A stretch of 64,000 bases of DNA, taken from contig NZ_CP107995.1 in NCBI RefSeq assembly GCF_036116635.1, positions 3,844,001 through 3,908,000 of the forward strand, written 5' to 3'. Numbering within the stretch: position 1 is the stretch's first letter; each line of letters starts with the position of its first letter. Positions 1 through 8,605 of this stretch are shown in pieces. The notes under the pieces were generated by a model. It was given only the letters and a program-made list of their open reading frames with translations, made no database searches and was not told the origin of the DNA. The position numbers and the translations under genes are program-made. Source of the DNA: Amycolatopsis sp. NBC_00345 (lineage in GTDB: Bacteria > Actinomycetota > Actinomycetes > Mycobacteriales > Pseudonocardiaceae).

Positions 1-603
1 GACCGCACGACCTTCGTGCACGGCAACGGCATCTCCGACGACCAGCTCGCGATGATGGCCGACGCGGGCTGCTCGGTGTCGGTCAGCCCGGACGTCGAGC
101 TGAAGATGGGCTTCGGCTGGCCCGAAACCGGCCGGCTGGTGGCCGCCGGGATCCGCCCGTCGCTGTCGATCGACGACTGCCCGTCGGCCGGCGGCGACAT
201 GTTCTCCACCATGCGCACGGCGTTCGCGGTGCAGCGCGGCCTGGACGGCGGCCTCACCGCGCGGGACTTCGTCGGGTTCGCCACGGTGGACGGCGCCCGT
301 GCCTGCGGGCTCGACGCCCGGATCGGCAGCATCACCGTCGGCAAGGACGCCGACCTGATCCTGCTCGACGCCGAGGACCCCTCGGTCTTCCCGGTCGGTA
401 ACCCCGCCGGCACGATCGTCGCCGCCGGCCATCCCGGCATCGTGGACAGCGTTTTCGTCGCCGGCCAGGCGGTCAAGCGGAACGGCCGGCTGCTCGGCGT
501 CGACCTGCCGGCGTTGCGCGCGCGGGTGCTGGAATCCCGCGACCGGATCGCCGCGGCCGCCGGCGTCGCGATCGACGGATCGTGGACGCCGCCGGTTCGC
601 TGA
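1..603 (+). CDS. Amidohydrolase / cytosine-deaminase-like metal hydrolase (3' part)
   Basis: The frame is open from the first base and ends at TGA 601-603, so the 5' part lies outside the window. The visible ~200 residues look like the C-terminal half of a TrzA/AtzA/SsnA-type amidohydrolase. There is an HGN motif (a metal-ligand His in this superfamily), a SIDDCPS segment with the late catalytic Asp, and the usual terminal composite sheet (IGSITVGKDADLILLD). The family deaminates or dechlorinates N-heterocycles such as purines, pyrimidines and triazines; the substrate cannot be read from this fragment. A molybdenum enzyme gene follows on the same strand after 105 bases, which would suit purine or N-heterocycle catabolism, but that link is inference. 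Confidence 0.8.
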   Translation, partial: DRTTFVHGNGISDDQLAMMADAGCSVSVSPDVELKMGFGWPETGRLVAAGIRPSLSIDDCPSAGGDMFSTMRTAFAVQRGLDGGLTARDFVGFATVDGARACGLDARIGSITVGKDADLILLDAEDPSVFPVGNPAGTIVAAGHPGIVDSVFVAGQAVKRNGRLLGVDLPALRARVLESRDRIAAAAGVAIDGSWTPPVR

Positions 604-708
604 CTCCCCCGGGGACCAAGCCTCACGACCAGAACCCCGGCCCGATCACCCTGCACCGCGGCCTCCCCGGCCGGTGCGGTTAGCCTACGGGAGGAAAGCG
701 AGGCTGAA

Positions 709-3700
709 GTGACCGAAATCCGCGGCTACTGCACGCTCTGCAAATCCCGGTGCGGCGCCATTTACACCGTCGAGCCGGGCGCGCTGGTCGGGGTGCGGCC
801 GGACCCCGACCACCCCACCGGCGCGGCACTGTGCCCCAAGGGCCGGGCGGCGCCGGAGCTGGTGCACAACCCCGCCCGGCTGACCCGGCCGTTGCGCCGC
901 ACCACTCCCCGCTCGGACCCCGACCCGCGGTGGCGCGAGATCGGCTGGGACGAGGCGATGACGGAGATCGCCGGGCGGCTCGCCGAGTACCGGGACACGA
1001 CCGGGCCGGAGTCGGTGGCGTTCTCGGTCACCTCCCCGAGCGGCACGCCGATGAGCGACGCGATCGACTGGGTCGAGCGGTTCATCCACCTCTACGGCAG
1101 CCCGAACACCAGCTACTCCACCGAAATCTGCAACTGGCACAAGGACTACGCGCACGCGTTCACCTTCGGGACCGCGCTGCCCGCGCCGGACTACCGGGGC
1201 ACCGAGCTGGCGGTGCTGTGGGGGCACAACCCGGCCAAGACCTGGCTGGCCCAGTCGGCCGCGCTGGCCGAGGCGCGGGCCAAGGGCGCGCGCCTCGCCG
1301 TGATCGACCCGCGCCGTTCGGCCAGTGCCATGCAGGCCGACCACTGGCTGCGGGTCCGGCCGGGCACCGACTGCGCGCTCGCCCTCGGCCTGGCCGACCT
1401 GGTGCTGGAACGCCACGGCGGCGACGACGCGTTCCTGCGCTCGTGGACCAACGGCCCGCTGCTGGTGCGCGAGGACAACGGCCGTTTCCTGCGCGCCGCC
1501 GACCTCGCCGAGGACAACGGTGACGGATTCGTGGTCTGGGAGCAGGATCAAGGCCCCGCCCGTTACGACACAGCTCGCCAAGCCGTTGCCCCGGAACGCT
1601 TCGCCTTGCGCGGGACCTACCGCGTGCCGACCCGGTCCGGCCCGGTGACCTGCCGCCCGGCCTTCGACCGCTACGCCGCGGCAGCCGCGGAATGGCCGGT
1701 GGACCGCACGGCGGCCATCACCGGGGTCGAGCCGGCCGTCTTGACCGCGTTCGCCGACGACCTGGCCACCGCGACGTCGGTCAGCTACGCCACCTGGACC
1801 GGCGTCGGCCAGCACACCAACGCGACCCAGACCGAGCGCGCCATCGCCACGCTCTACGCGCTCACCGGTTGTTACGACTCCCCCGGCGGGAACACCGTCC
1901 TGCCGAAGCTGCCGTTGACCTCGGTCGCGGCGCCGCTCGTTCCCGCTCAGGCCGCGAAAGCGCTCGGCCTCAAGGAATTCCCGCTCGGCCCACCGGCGTC
2001 CGGCTGGGTCACCGCGCGCTCGCTGTGCTCCGCGATCATCGACGGCGACCCGTACCGGGTCCGCGCCCTCATCTCCTTCGGCGGGAACCTGCTGCTGTCC
2101 CAGCCCGATCCCGTCCGCACCGCCGAAGCCCTGCGGCAGCTGGAGTTCGGCGTCCACATCGACCTGTTCATGAACCCGACGGCCCGCTTCGCCGACATCG
2201 TGCTGCCCGCGAACACGCCCTGGGAACGGGAAGGGCTGCGCGCCGGCTTCGAGATCTCCCATGCCGCGCAACAACGACTCCAGCTGCGACCGCGGATGCT
2301 CGAGCCGATCGGTGAGTCCCGGTCCGACCTCGACATCGTCTTCGACCTGGCGACCAGGCTCGGGCTCGGCCGCGAGTTCTTCGACGGCCACATCGAAGCG
2401 GGCTGGAACCACCAGCTCGAGCCGCTCGGGCTGACCGTCGCGGACCTGCGCGACCGGCCGGGCGGGATCGACGTGCCGCTTCCGCTCCAGCACCGCCACT
2501 ACGCCGAGACCGCCTCCGACGGGCGGGTGACCGGCTTCGCCACCCCCACCCGGCGAGCGGAGTTCTACTCCGAGCGGCTGCTCGAACACGGCTACGCCCC
2601 CGTGCCCGCCCACCAGGACCCGTCGGCCGACCCCCGCTTCCCGTGGACCCTCACCTGCGCCAAAAACGGGTACTACTGCCACAGCCAGCAACGCGGCCTC
2701 ACCTCGCTGCGCAAACGCTCCCCCGAGCCCGTCGTCGAGATCAGCGAGCAGATCGCGGCGGCCCGCGGCATCAGCGACGGTGACCTCGCGGAGATCCTCA
2801 CCCGCCGCGCCGTCGTGCGGATGCGCGCCCGGATCGACCCGGGCCTGCACCCGGACGTGATCGTCGCCGAGTACGGCTGGTGGCAGAGCGCGCCCGACCT
2901 GGCCCTGCCCGGTTCCGACCCGCTGGCCGACGGCGGGCAGAACTACAACCTGCTCGTCGACGACACCGTGCACGACCCGGTCAGCGGTTCCATGGCGCTG
3001 CGCGCGGCCGCCTGCGAAATCCGCCGGGCGCCGGACGACACGTGGGCCGGCCAGCGCGAGTTCGTCGTCGAAGCAGCCGACGCGGTGACGGCGGACGTCC
3101 GCGAGCTGCTGCTGCGTCCGGCCGACGGCGGGGCGCTGCCGGACTTCCGGCCCGGCCAGCACATCACCATCGCCGAGGCCGGCGACCCGGGCACCAGCCG
3201 CGCGTACTCCCTCACCGGCGCCGCGCACGGCGACGGCCCGGGAACCTACCGCCTCGCGGTGCGCCACATCGACGGCGGGACCTTCTCCCCGATCGTCCAC
3301 ACTCGGCTCGTGCCCGGGGCCCGGGTGCTGGTGACCGCGCCGGCCGGCCTGTTCGCCATCCCGGTCGACCACACCCAGCCGGTGGTGCTGCTGGCCTCGG
3401 GCGTCGGCATCACGCCGTTCCTCAGCTATCTGGAAACCCTCGCCGCCAGCGGCGGCTCGGTGCCCGAAGTCGTTCTGCACTACGGAAATCGCCACCGCCG
3501 CAGCCACGCCTTCGAGGCCCGGCTCCGCGAGCTGCGAGCGTCGATCCCCCAGCTACGCGTGATCGATTACCACAGCCGGCCGGACGCCGACGAGGAGATC
3601 GGCGTGCACTACACGACCTACGGCCGGCTCACCGCCCAGCACATCGACGAAAGCCTGATCCGCCGGCGCGCCCGGTTCTACCTGTGCGGGCCCGAAGCGA

Positions 3701-4065
3701 TGCTGGACGCGGTGATCACCGGGCTGACCGCGCGCGGGGTGCCCCGCTTCGACATCTTCGCGGAGAAGTTCCACGCCGAGGCCCGGGTGGTCGAAGTCCC
3801 GGACGGGACCACCGCCACCGTCCGTTTCGCCCGCTCGGCCCGTGAGCTGACCTGGACCAAGGGCGACGGCACCCTGCTCGAGCTCGGGGAGAAAGCCGGC
3901 CTCACCATGCCCAGCGGATGCCGCCTCGGCCAGTGCGAAAGCTGCGCGGTCACCGTCCTGGAGGGACAGGTCGCCCACCTCGTCACGCCGGCCGACGACC
4001 TCCCCGACGACCGATGCCTGACCTGCCAGGCGATGCCGATGTCGGACGTCGTCCTGGATGTGTAG
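709..4065 (+). CDS. Molybdopterin oxidoreductase fused to FAD/NAD reductase and 2Fe-2S ferredoxin domains
   Basis: This 1118-residue protein combines a catalytic subunit with its own electron-transfer chain. Residues 1-60 hold a 4Fe-4S site (Cys8, Cys11, Cys15, Cys42) of the Mo/W-bisMGD type. The molybdopterin domains follow to about residue 760, including a dinucleotide-binding part near 620-760. Residues ~770-1020 form a ferredoxin-NADP reductase-like module (a YSLTG flavin motif, GVGITPFLSYL, and FYLCGPEAML near its end). Residues ~1030-1118 are a plant-type 2Fe-2S domain with CRLGQCESC and a final CLTC. GTG 709 is preceded by GGGAGGAAAG at 690-699, and TAGCCT at 681-686 is a plausible -10. 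The Mo part resembles assimilatory nitrate reductase/formate dehydrogenase relatives, but the substrate is unknown. Its stop is 12 bases from the convergent peptidase gene. Confidence 0.9.
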   Translation: MTEIRGYCTLCKSRCGAIYTVEPGALVGVRPDPDHPTGAALCPKGRAAPELVHNPARLTRPLRRTTPRSDPDPRWREIGWDEAMTEIAGRLAEYRDTTGPESVAFSVTSPSGTPMSDAIDWVERFIHLYGSPNTSYSTEICNWHKDYAHAFTFGTALPAPDYRGTELAVLWGHNPAKTWLAQSAALAEARAKGARLAVIDPRRSASAMQADHWLRVRPGTDCALALGLADLVLERHGGDDAFLRSWTNGPLLVREDNGRFLRAADLAEDNGDGFVVWEQDQGPARYDTARQAVAPERFALRGTYRVPTRSGPVTCRPAFDRYAAAAAEWPVDRTAAITGVEPAVLTAFADDLATATSVSYATWTGVGQHTNATQTERAIATLYALTGCYDSPGGNTVLPKLPLTSVAAPLVPAQAAKALGLKEFPLGPPASGWVTARSLCSAIIDGDPYRVRALISFGGNLLLSQPDPVRTAEALRQLEFGVHIDLFMNPTARFADIVLPANTPWEREGLRAGFEISHAAQQRLQLRPRMLEPIGESRSDLDIVFDLATRLGLGREFFDGHIEAGWNHQLEPLGLTVADLRDRPGGIDVPLPLQHRHYAETASDGRVTGFATPTRRAEFYSERLLEHGYAPVPAHQDPSADPRFPWTLTCAKNGYYCHSQQRGLTSLRKRSPEPVVEISEQIAAARGISDGDLAEILTRRAVVRMRARIDPGLHPDVIVAEYGWWQSAPDLALPGSDPLADGGQNYNLLVDDTVHDPVSGSMALRAAACEIRRAPDDTWAGQREFVVEAADAVTADVRELLLRPADGGALPDFRPGQHITIAEAGDPGTSRAYSLTGAAHGDGPGTYRLAVRHIDGGTFSPIVHTRLVPGARVLVTAPAGLFAIPVDHTQPVVLLASGVGITPFLSYLETLAASGGSVPEVVLHYGNRHRRSHAFEARLRELRASIPQLRVIDYHSRPDADEEIGVHYTTYGRLTAQHIDESLIRRRARFYLCGPEAMLDAVITGLTARGVPRFDIFAEKFHAEARVVEVPDGTTATVRFARSARELTWTKGDGTLLELGEKAGLTMPSGCRLGQCESCAVTVLEGQVAHLVTPADDLPDDRCLTCQAMPMSDVVLDV

Positions 4066-4077
4066 GAGCCGCCGGGG

Positions 4078-5502
4078 TCACCGCGCCGGGTCGAGCAGGT
4101 ACGCGACCTCCCGGGCCTGGGTGCCCGGGTCGTTGAACCACGCGGTGTGGCCGACGCCGTCCCAGGTGAGCAGCTTCGAACCCTGGATCTGCGCAGCGAG
4201 CCCAACGCCCCACGGGTACGGGGTGGCCGGGTCGTTCTTGCCGCTGACGACCAGCAGCGGCGGGGCGCCGCGCACCGGGGTGGGGCCCCACGGGTTGGCG
4301 GCGCGGATCGGCCAGCCGAGGCACCCGGACTGGACGTCCCAGGCCTCGACGAAACCGCGGGTGATCGGCGCGGCCCGGCGGATTTCCTCCTGCCGGGACA
4401 ACAGGTCCCGGTAGCCGCGGACGTCCGAGGGGAAGTCGTGACAGGTGATGGCCCGGTACGACGGGTCGCTGGCCGCCGGGTGCGCGAACAGCCCGGCGTC
4501 GGGGCTGGGGGCGATGGCCTTGGCCAGGCCCGTCGCCAGCGTGCTCCAGTTCCGGGGCAGGGCCAGCAGGGAATAGCCGGCGTAGGCGATCTGCGGGACG
4601 GTCGCGCCATCCGGGGAACCCGCGGCCGGGATGGGCGCCCGGCTCGCGCGGTCGAGCAGCGCCCGGTACTCGGCGGCGATGTCCTTGCCCCGCAAGGCAC
4701 AGTCCTCAGTGGACTGGCACCACGCGGCGAACTTGCCGAACACGGTTTCCTCGACGCGAGCCTCGTCGAGGGCCATCCGGCGGGACCGGGTGGTGTGGTC
4801 GACGGCGCCGTCCAGCACCGCGGCCCGGACCCGGTCCGGGTACAGCTGGGCGTACGTGGCGCCGAGCAGCGAGCCGTAGGACAGGCCCAGCCAGCTGACC
4901 TTTTCGGTGCCCAGCGCGATCCGCACCGCTTCGAGGTCCCTGGCCACGCTGACCGTGTCCACGTGGTCGATCAGCGGGCCGGTGGCCCGGCGGCAGCCTT
5001 CGCCGACGTCGCGGTTGTACGCGACGAGCCGGTCGTACTCCGCGCGGGTCCGCGGGAACTGGGTGACCTTCGGGTCCATGGTCGGCTTCTCGCAGGCGAT
5101 CACCGGCACGCTGTCGCCCACGCCGCGCGCGTCCACACCGACGATGTCGAACCGGTCCCGCAGGTCCTTCGGGAACATCAGGTCCGCGGACTCCTTCAGG
5201 TACGGCGCCGCGGGGTCCCCCGGCCCGCCCGGGTTGAACAGCAGCGACCCGATCCGGTGCGCGGGATCGGCCGCCTTGAGCCGGCTCACCGCCACCGTGA
5301 TCCGCGCGCCGCCCGGGTTCGCCCAGTCCAGCGGCACCCGCAGCGAGCCGCACTCGGTCCCGTTCCCGGCGCAGGGCCGCCATTCCGGCGGAGTCACCCG
5401 GAACGAAGCCACCGGATCCGGGTTCCCCGCCGCTTGGGCCGCCCCGGTGACCGCGGTCGCCATCACCGCGCCGGTCAGCGCCAGTGCCAGAACGCGTCGC
5501 AT
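4078..5502 (-). CDS. Secreted alpha/beta-hydrolase, tripeptidyl aminopeptidase type (peptidase S33)
   Basis: A 474-residue exported protein. The start MRRVLALALTGAVM followed by an alanine-rich stretch and AQA is a Sec signal peptide with cleavage expected near residue 25. The mature part has the order of Streptomyces tripeptidyl aminopeptidases (SlpD/SlpE/Tap): an oxyanion segment FNPGGPG, a DARGVGDS stretch, a nucleophile elbow GLSYGS, and a C-terminal TAP-like lid ending with a GHTAWFN histidine region. The family removes tripeptides or hydrolyses esters outside the cell. It faces the molybdoenzyme gene tail to tail and has no operon partner; the next minus-strand gene upstream is the MarR regulator, whose stop lies 37 bases before this start. 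Confidence 0.88.
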   Translation of the reverse strand: MRRVLALALTGAVMATAVTGAAQAAGNPDPVASFRVTPPEWRPCAGNGTECGSLRVPLDWANPGGARITVAVSRLKAADPAHRIGSLLFNPGGPGDPAAPYLKESADLMFPKDLRDRFDIVGVDARGVGDSVPVIACEKPTMDPKVTQFPRTRAEYDRLVAYNRDVGEGCRRATGPLIDHVDTVSVARDLEAVRIALGTEKVSWLGLSYGSLLGATYAQLYPDRVRAAVLDGAVDHTTRSRRMALDEARVEETVFGKFAAWCQSTEDCALRGKDIAAEYRALLDRASRAPIPAAGSPDGATVPQIAYAGYSLLALPRNWSTLATGLAKAIAPSPDAGLFAHPAASDPSYRAITCHDFPSDVRGYRDLLSRQEEIRRAAPITRGFVEAWDVQSGCLGWPIRAANPWGPTPVRGAPPLLVVSGKNDPATPYPWGVGLAAQIQGSKLLTWDGVGHTAWFNDPGTQAREVAYLLDPAR

Positions 5503-5539
5503 TTCTCTTCCCCCTGTGCGTGTCCGTCAACACCGACGA

Positions 5540-6022
5540 TCATGGCACGCTGTCGTCAGCCTCGGTGATGACAGAACTGCCGTCTTCGCGCATGAAGCGC
5601 AGTGCGCTGTCACCGGATTTCGCGTCGAGGTGCCGGAGGAAGTGCGCGCGAACGGATTGAGCGTGCGCGGGCAAAGCCGATTCGTACGTTCGCTGTCCTG
5701 TGTCGGTGAGGGAAATCGTCATGAGGCGGCCACGCCCGGCCGCGGCCCGATCGACGAAGCCCCGCTTCTGCATCCGCGCGAGCTGGTGCGACATCCGGGT
5801 CGCGGTCCAGCCGACCAGTTCGCCGAGCTGCTTCTGGCTCATCCGCTGCCCCTCGGACTCGTGCAGGCGGGCGAGGATCTGGAAATCGGCGCCGGAGAGC
5901 CCGGCCGCGGCGAACAGCTCACGCTCGACGGCGGAGGTCACGCTTCCGCTGAAGCGCACGAAGGCCCGCCAAAGCTCCTTCTCGCGGGCGGACAGCGCGG
6001 CCTCGCGGGGATTGGGTCCCAT
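5540..6022 (-). CDS. MarR family transcriptional regulator
   Basis: About 160 residues with the winged-helix core of MarR proteins: recognition-helix region MSQKQLGELVGWTATRMSHQL, then a wing containing RAAAGRGRLMTISLTDTG. The ATG at 6022 is chosen over the GTG three bases upstream because the AGGGAG ribosome site then has better spacing. The gene diverges from the oxidoreductase gene at 6109, and a perfect 16-bp inverted repeat lies between them at 6071-6086. The simplest reading is a repressor of the divergent oxidoreductase that also controls itself. The ligand is unknown. Confidence 0.88.
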   Translation of the reverse strand: MGPNPREAALSAREKELWRAFVRFSGSVTSAVERELFAAAGLSGADFQILARLHESEGQRMSQKQLGELVGWTATRMSHQLARMQKRGFVDRAAAGRGRLMTISLTDTGQRTYESALPAHAQSVRAHFLRHLDAKSGDSALRFMREDGSSVITEADDSVP

Positions 6023-6070
6023 CACTCTCCCTGGCTGATCTGACGTCGTGACGGTAGTATCGCCTCCACG

Positions 6071-6086
6071 ACTTGATACATCAAGT
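6071..6086. promoter_or_regulatory. Probable MarR operator (perfect inverted repeat)
   Basis: ACTTGATACATCAAGT: two perfect 7-bp arms around a 2-bp centre. The size and TTGA/TCAA half-sites are typical of MarR operators. It sits between the marR start (6022) and the divergent oxidoreductase start (6109). Confidence 0.75.
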
Positions 6087-6108
6087 TGACACGTCCAGGA
6101 GGTTCGCG

Positions 6109-6963
6109 ATGCAGACGGTGGCAGTACTGGGGACCGGCGGAGCGGGGTCCGCCATGGCGCGGCGGCTGCTGGAGCTGAAGTTCCGCGTCCACGCGTGGAA
6201 CCGGACCGAGTCCCGGGCCCGGCCGCTCGAAGACGACGGCGCGCTGGTCTTCCCGACCGCGGCGGAAGCGGTGCGCTCGGCCGGCGTCGTCATCGTCACG
6301 GTGTACGACGCGGACGCGGTGCTCGACGTTCTCGGCCAGATCGCCGGGGCCGTCGAGCCGGGCGCGGTCGTGCTGCAGAGCGCGACCGTCGGCCCGGTCA
6401 TCGGCGAAATCGCCGAGACCGCGACGCGCCTCGGCGTGACGATCATCGACGCGCCGTTCTACGGCAATCCCGGCCCCGCCCGGCGCGGCGAGCTCACGCT
6501 CATGGTCGCGGGCGCCCCTGAGCACAAGAAGGCGGTGACTCCCGTGCTCGAGGCGCTCGCGTCGAACATCGTCGACGTCGCCGATCAGCCCGGCCCGGCG
6601 AGCCTGCTCAAGCTCACGTGCAATGCGTGGCTCCTCGGGACGAATGCGATGGCCGTGCAGGCCGCCGTCCTGGCCGAGTCCTTCGGCCTGGACCCCGAGT
6701 TGTTCCTGCGGGCGGTCAGCGGGTCGAAGGCCGACAGCGAGTACCTGCACTACCGTGCCGATCACCTGACCAGGAAGACCGACGAGGTACTCAGCCCGGT
6801 CCGCGCGGCGATCAAGGACCTCGGGCACATCCGTTCCGCGGCCGCCTCGGCGGGGGCGTCGGACATCCTCCTGGCGCCGCTCCAGGAAATCTACGACCGC
6901 GCCGTCGAAGCCGGCCTCGGTGATCAAGACTCCACCGCAATCCGTGCGGTATTCGCACGGTGA
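6109..6963 (+). CDS. NAD(P)-dependent oxidoreductase of the 6-phosphogluconate / 3-hydroxyisobutyrate dehydrogenase family
   Basis: A 284-residue protein starting at ATG 6109, chosen because AGGAGG lies just upstream. The start VAVLGTGGAGSAMARRLL is a Rossmann GxGxxG motif at residues 6-11. A conserved central segment (IDAPFYGNPGPARRGELTLMVAG) and a lysine-containing helix (LLKLTCNAWLLG) match beta-hydroxyacid dehydrogenases and imine-reductase-like relatives. Such enzymes oxidise or reduce short hydroxyacids, or imines in the IRED branch; I cannot assign the substrate. It diverges from marR across the operator at 6071-6086, so derepression by the MarR ligand is likely. Confidence 0.85.
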   Translation: MQTVAVLGTGGAGSAMARRLLELKFRVHAWNRTESRARPLEDDGALVFPTAAEAVRSAGVVIVTVYDADAVLDVLGQIAGAVEPGAVVLQSATVGPVIGEIAETATRLGVTIIDAPFYGNPGPARRGELTLMVAGAPEHKKAVTPVLEALASNIVDVADQPGPASLLKLTCNAWLLGTNAMAVQAAVLAESFGLDPELFLRAVSGSKADSEYLHYRADHLTRKTDEVLSPVRAAIKDLGHIRSAAASAGASDILLAPLQEIYDRAVEAGLGDQDSTAIRAVFAR

Positions 6964-7008
6964 CGAACTCAAGCGCGACTTCGGTGTTCCCGTCGCGCCA
7001 TTACCTCG

Positions 7009-7063
7009 CCGAGTGAGGCTGGTGGGCTCCGCCCATACGGCAGAGCCCGCCGGCCTCACTCGG
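7009..7063. terminator. Bidirectional hairpin terminator
   Basis: Strong stem: CCGAGTGAGGC (7009-7019) pairs with GCCTCACTCGG (7053-7063), extended inward by GGTGGGCTC against GAGCCCGCC. It lies between the convergent oxidoreductase (ends 6963) and lsr2 (ends 7068). Confidence 0.8.
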
Positions 7064-7067
7064 TGAA

Positions 7068-7496
7068 TCAAACCTTGGCGACGGCCTTCTTCCGGGGCGC
7101 GCGCTTGCGGGCCGCCGCGGTGGTCTTGGCGGTGACCACCGGCGCACGCTGCGCCTCTTCGTAGGCCGTCTCCACATCCGACGGCAGCCGGCCGCGATCG
7201 GCGACGGCGAACCCGTTCTCCTGGGCCCACTGGCGGATCTCGCGATTGCGCTCCCGCTCCGCCCCGGTCGGGGCCTTCCGCTCGACCGCCGACTCGCCGA
7301 CCGCGAGCCGGACCTTACGGCCGCCGACCCGGCGGGCGTAAGAGATGAAGCGGGCCAACGCGTCCCGCAGGTCGTCGGCGTTCTCGTCCGACAGGTCGAT
7401 CTCGTACAACACGCCGTCCAGACCGAAAGGGACAGTCTGCGTGGCGGTGCCGCCATCGAGATCGTCGACCATCGCCACCAGGATCTTTTGTGCCAT
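7068..7496 (-). CDS. lsr2: Lsr2-type nucleoid-associated protein
   Basis: A 142-residue protein of typical Lsr2 size. The N-terminal dimerisation part begins MAQKILVAMVDDLDGG and continues with the usual FGLDGVLYEIDLSDENADDLR stretch. The C-terminal DNA-binding part has REIRQWAQENGF followed by DRGRLPSDV, where RGR is the AT-minor-groove hook. A basic tail (KRAPRKKAVAKV) follows. Lsr2 silences AT-rich and horizontally acquired DNA in actinobacteria. The ATG at 7496 has a GGAGGG ribosome site about 12 bases upstream; the frame stays open further upstream but is not protein-like there. Confidence 0.93.
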   Translation of the reverse strand: MAQKILVAMVDDLDGGTATQTVPFGLDGVLYEIDLSDENADDLRDALARFISYARRVGGRKVRLAVGESAVERKAPTGAERERNREIRQWAQENGFAVADRGRLPSDVETAYEEAQRAPVVTAKTTAAARKRAPRKKAVAKV

Positions 7497-7709
7497 CGTT
7501 CGGTGCCCTCCAGAAGTCCACGGCCGGACCACCGGTCCGGTCCGATCACACGTTACCGGACCACTGCGGACGGAGAACAACGGAATGGCCCGGCAGTTCG
7601 CCGCCGAGGGCGGGTAACCGATTTCCGCGGCCGACGGGACGGCGGATTCCGCTGCGGACGGTGACCGAGTCCGAAGTAGACCGTCCACGGGAACCGGTGC
7701 CGGAACGAC

Positions 7710-7745
7710 GAATGGCGCCGGCCGAGGAACCGGCCGGCGCCATTC
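7710..7745 (-). terminator. Hairpin terminator of the malectin-type gene
   Basis: Perfect 14-bp arms, GAATGGCGCCGGCC (7710-7723) and its complement (7732-7745), around an 8-base loop, about 20 bases past the stop of the gene ending at 7767. Confidence 0.75.
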
Positions 7746-7766
7746 ACGCGAACTGCCTGGGCCGTA

Positions 7767-8372
7767 CTACGAAGCCGGGGTGATCACGATCGCGTTGATC
7801 TGGGGCTGGTCCGCGGAACCGCGGGTGAAGGCGATGGTCGCCGTGCCGTCCGCGCCGACCGTGACCGGGAAGTCCTGTTCGACGCCGAACGCCGCCGGGC
7901 CGTCCGCGCCGTGCTGGATGGCGGTGCCGGAGATGTCGAAGTCGGTGAGCACCCGGGTGCCGTCGAGGTCGACGTTGAAGGCCCGCTTGCCGGCGCCGAT
8001 CCAGTGCCAGTCGAGGAAGTACAGCCGGACCTGGTAGGCCGCGCCCGGGGTCAGGCCGGGCACGGTGTAGGTCGAGTCGGTGAAGCGCGAGGTGTTCCAG
8101 ATGTCGGCCGGGATCGGGTGGGTCACGGTGCTGCTGAAGTTCGGCAGGCTGGGCCGGTCGGCCGGTTTGCTGTCGGGGATGCCGCCGGTGCCGTAGGAGT
8201 CGGCGACGAACCCGCTGCCGCCGTTGCCGCCCACGTCGATGGAGACCCCGCCGGCCAGCGGCGGTGTGTCGGCGTAGGCGGCGCCGGTGGCGAACACCGT
8301 GCCGAACAGCGCGGCCGACACCGCGGCCGTCAGGGCGAACAGTCTTCGACGGCCGACCAGGTTGGTACTCAT
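7767..8372 (-). CDS. Secreted malectin-like carbohydrate-binding protein
   Basis: A 201-residue exported protein. Residues ~8-34 are a signal peptide (basic start, hydrophobic core, ending GAAYA). The rest resembles one malectin domain: IDVGGNGGSGFVADSY, then IWNTSRFTDSTYTVPGLTPGAAYQVRLYFLDW and a terminal PQINAIVI strand. Malectin domains bind di- and oligosaccharides and are often parts of glycosidases; here the domain stands alone. Binding glycans outside the cell is an inference from the family. The gene has its own terminator at 7710-7745 and no operon partner. Confidence 0.82.
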   Translation of the reverse strand: MSTNLVGRRRLFALTAAVSAALFGTVFATGAAYADTPPLAGGVSIDVGGNGGSGFVADSYGTGGIPDSKPADRPSLPNFSSTVTHPIPADIWNTSRFTDSTYTVPGLTPGAAYQVRLYFLDWHWIGAGKRAFNVDLDGTRVLTDFDISGTAIQHGADGPAAFGVEQDFPVTVGADGTATIAFTRGSADQPQINAIVITPAS

Positions 8373-8605
8373 GAATTTCTCCCGTCACGCTGAAGAATCA
8401 CACCGAAGAATCCGAGGCGGTCTCGATACCTGCGAATGCGGTTTGACGCTACCGGGGATACAAAGGGTAAAAGAGGTACGAATCCTGCCCCGGCGGAGCA
8501 CCGCCGTGGCGGATTCGCCGGGGACCCCTCCCAGCGCCGGTGTGGCAGGCTGACCGGGGAAGACAGCTTCACCTTGGTGTGTCGGCGGTGGCAGGAGGAA
8601 CCCGA

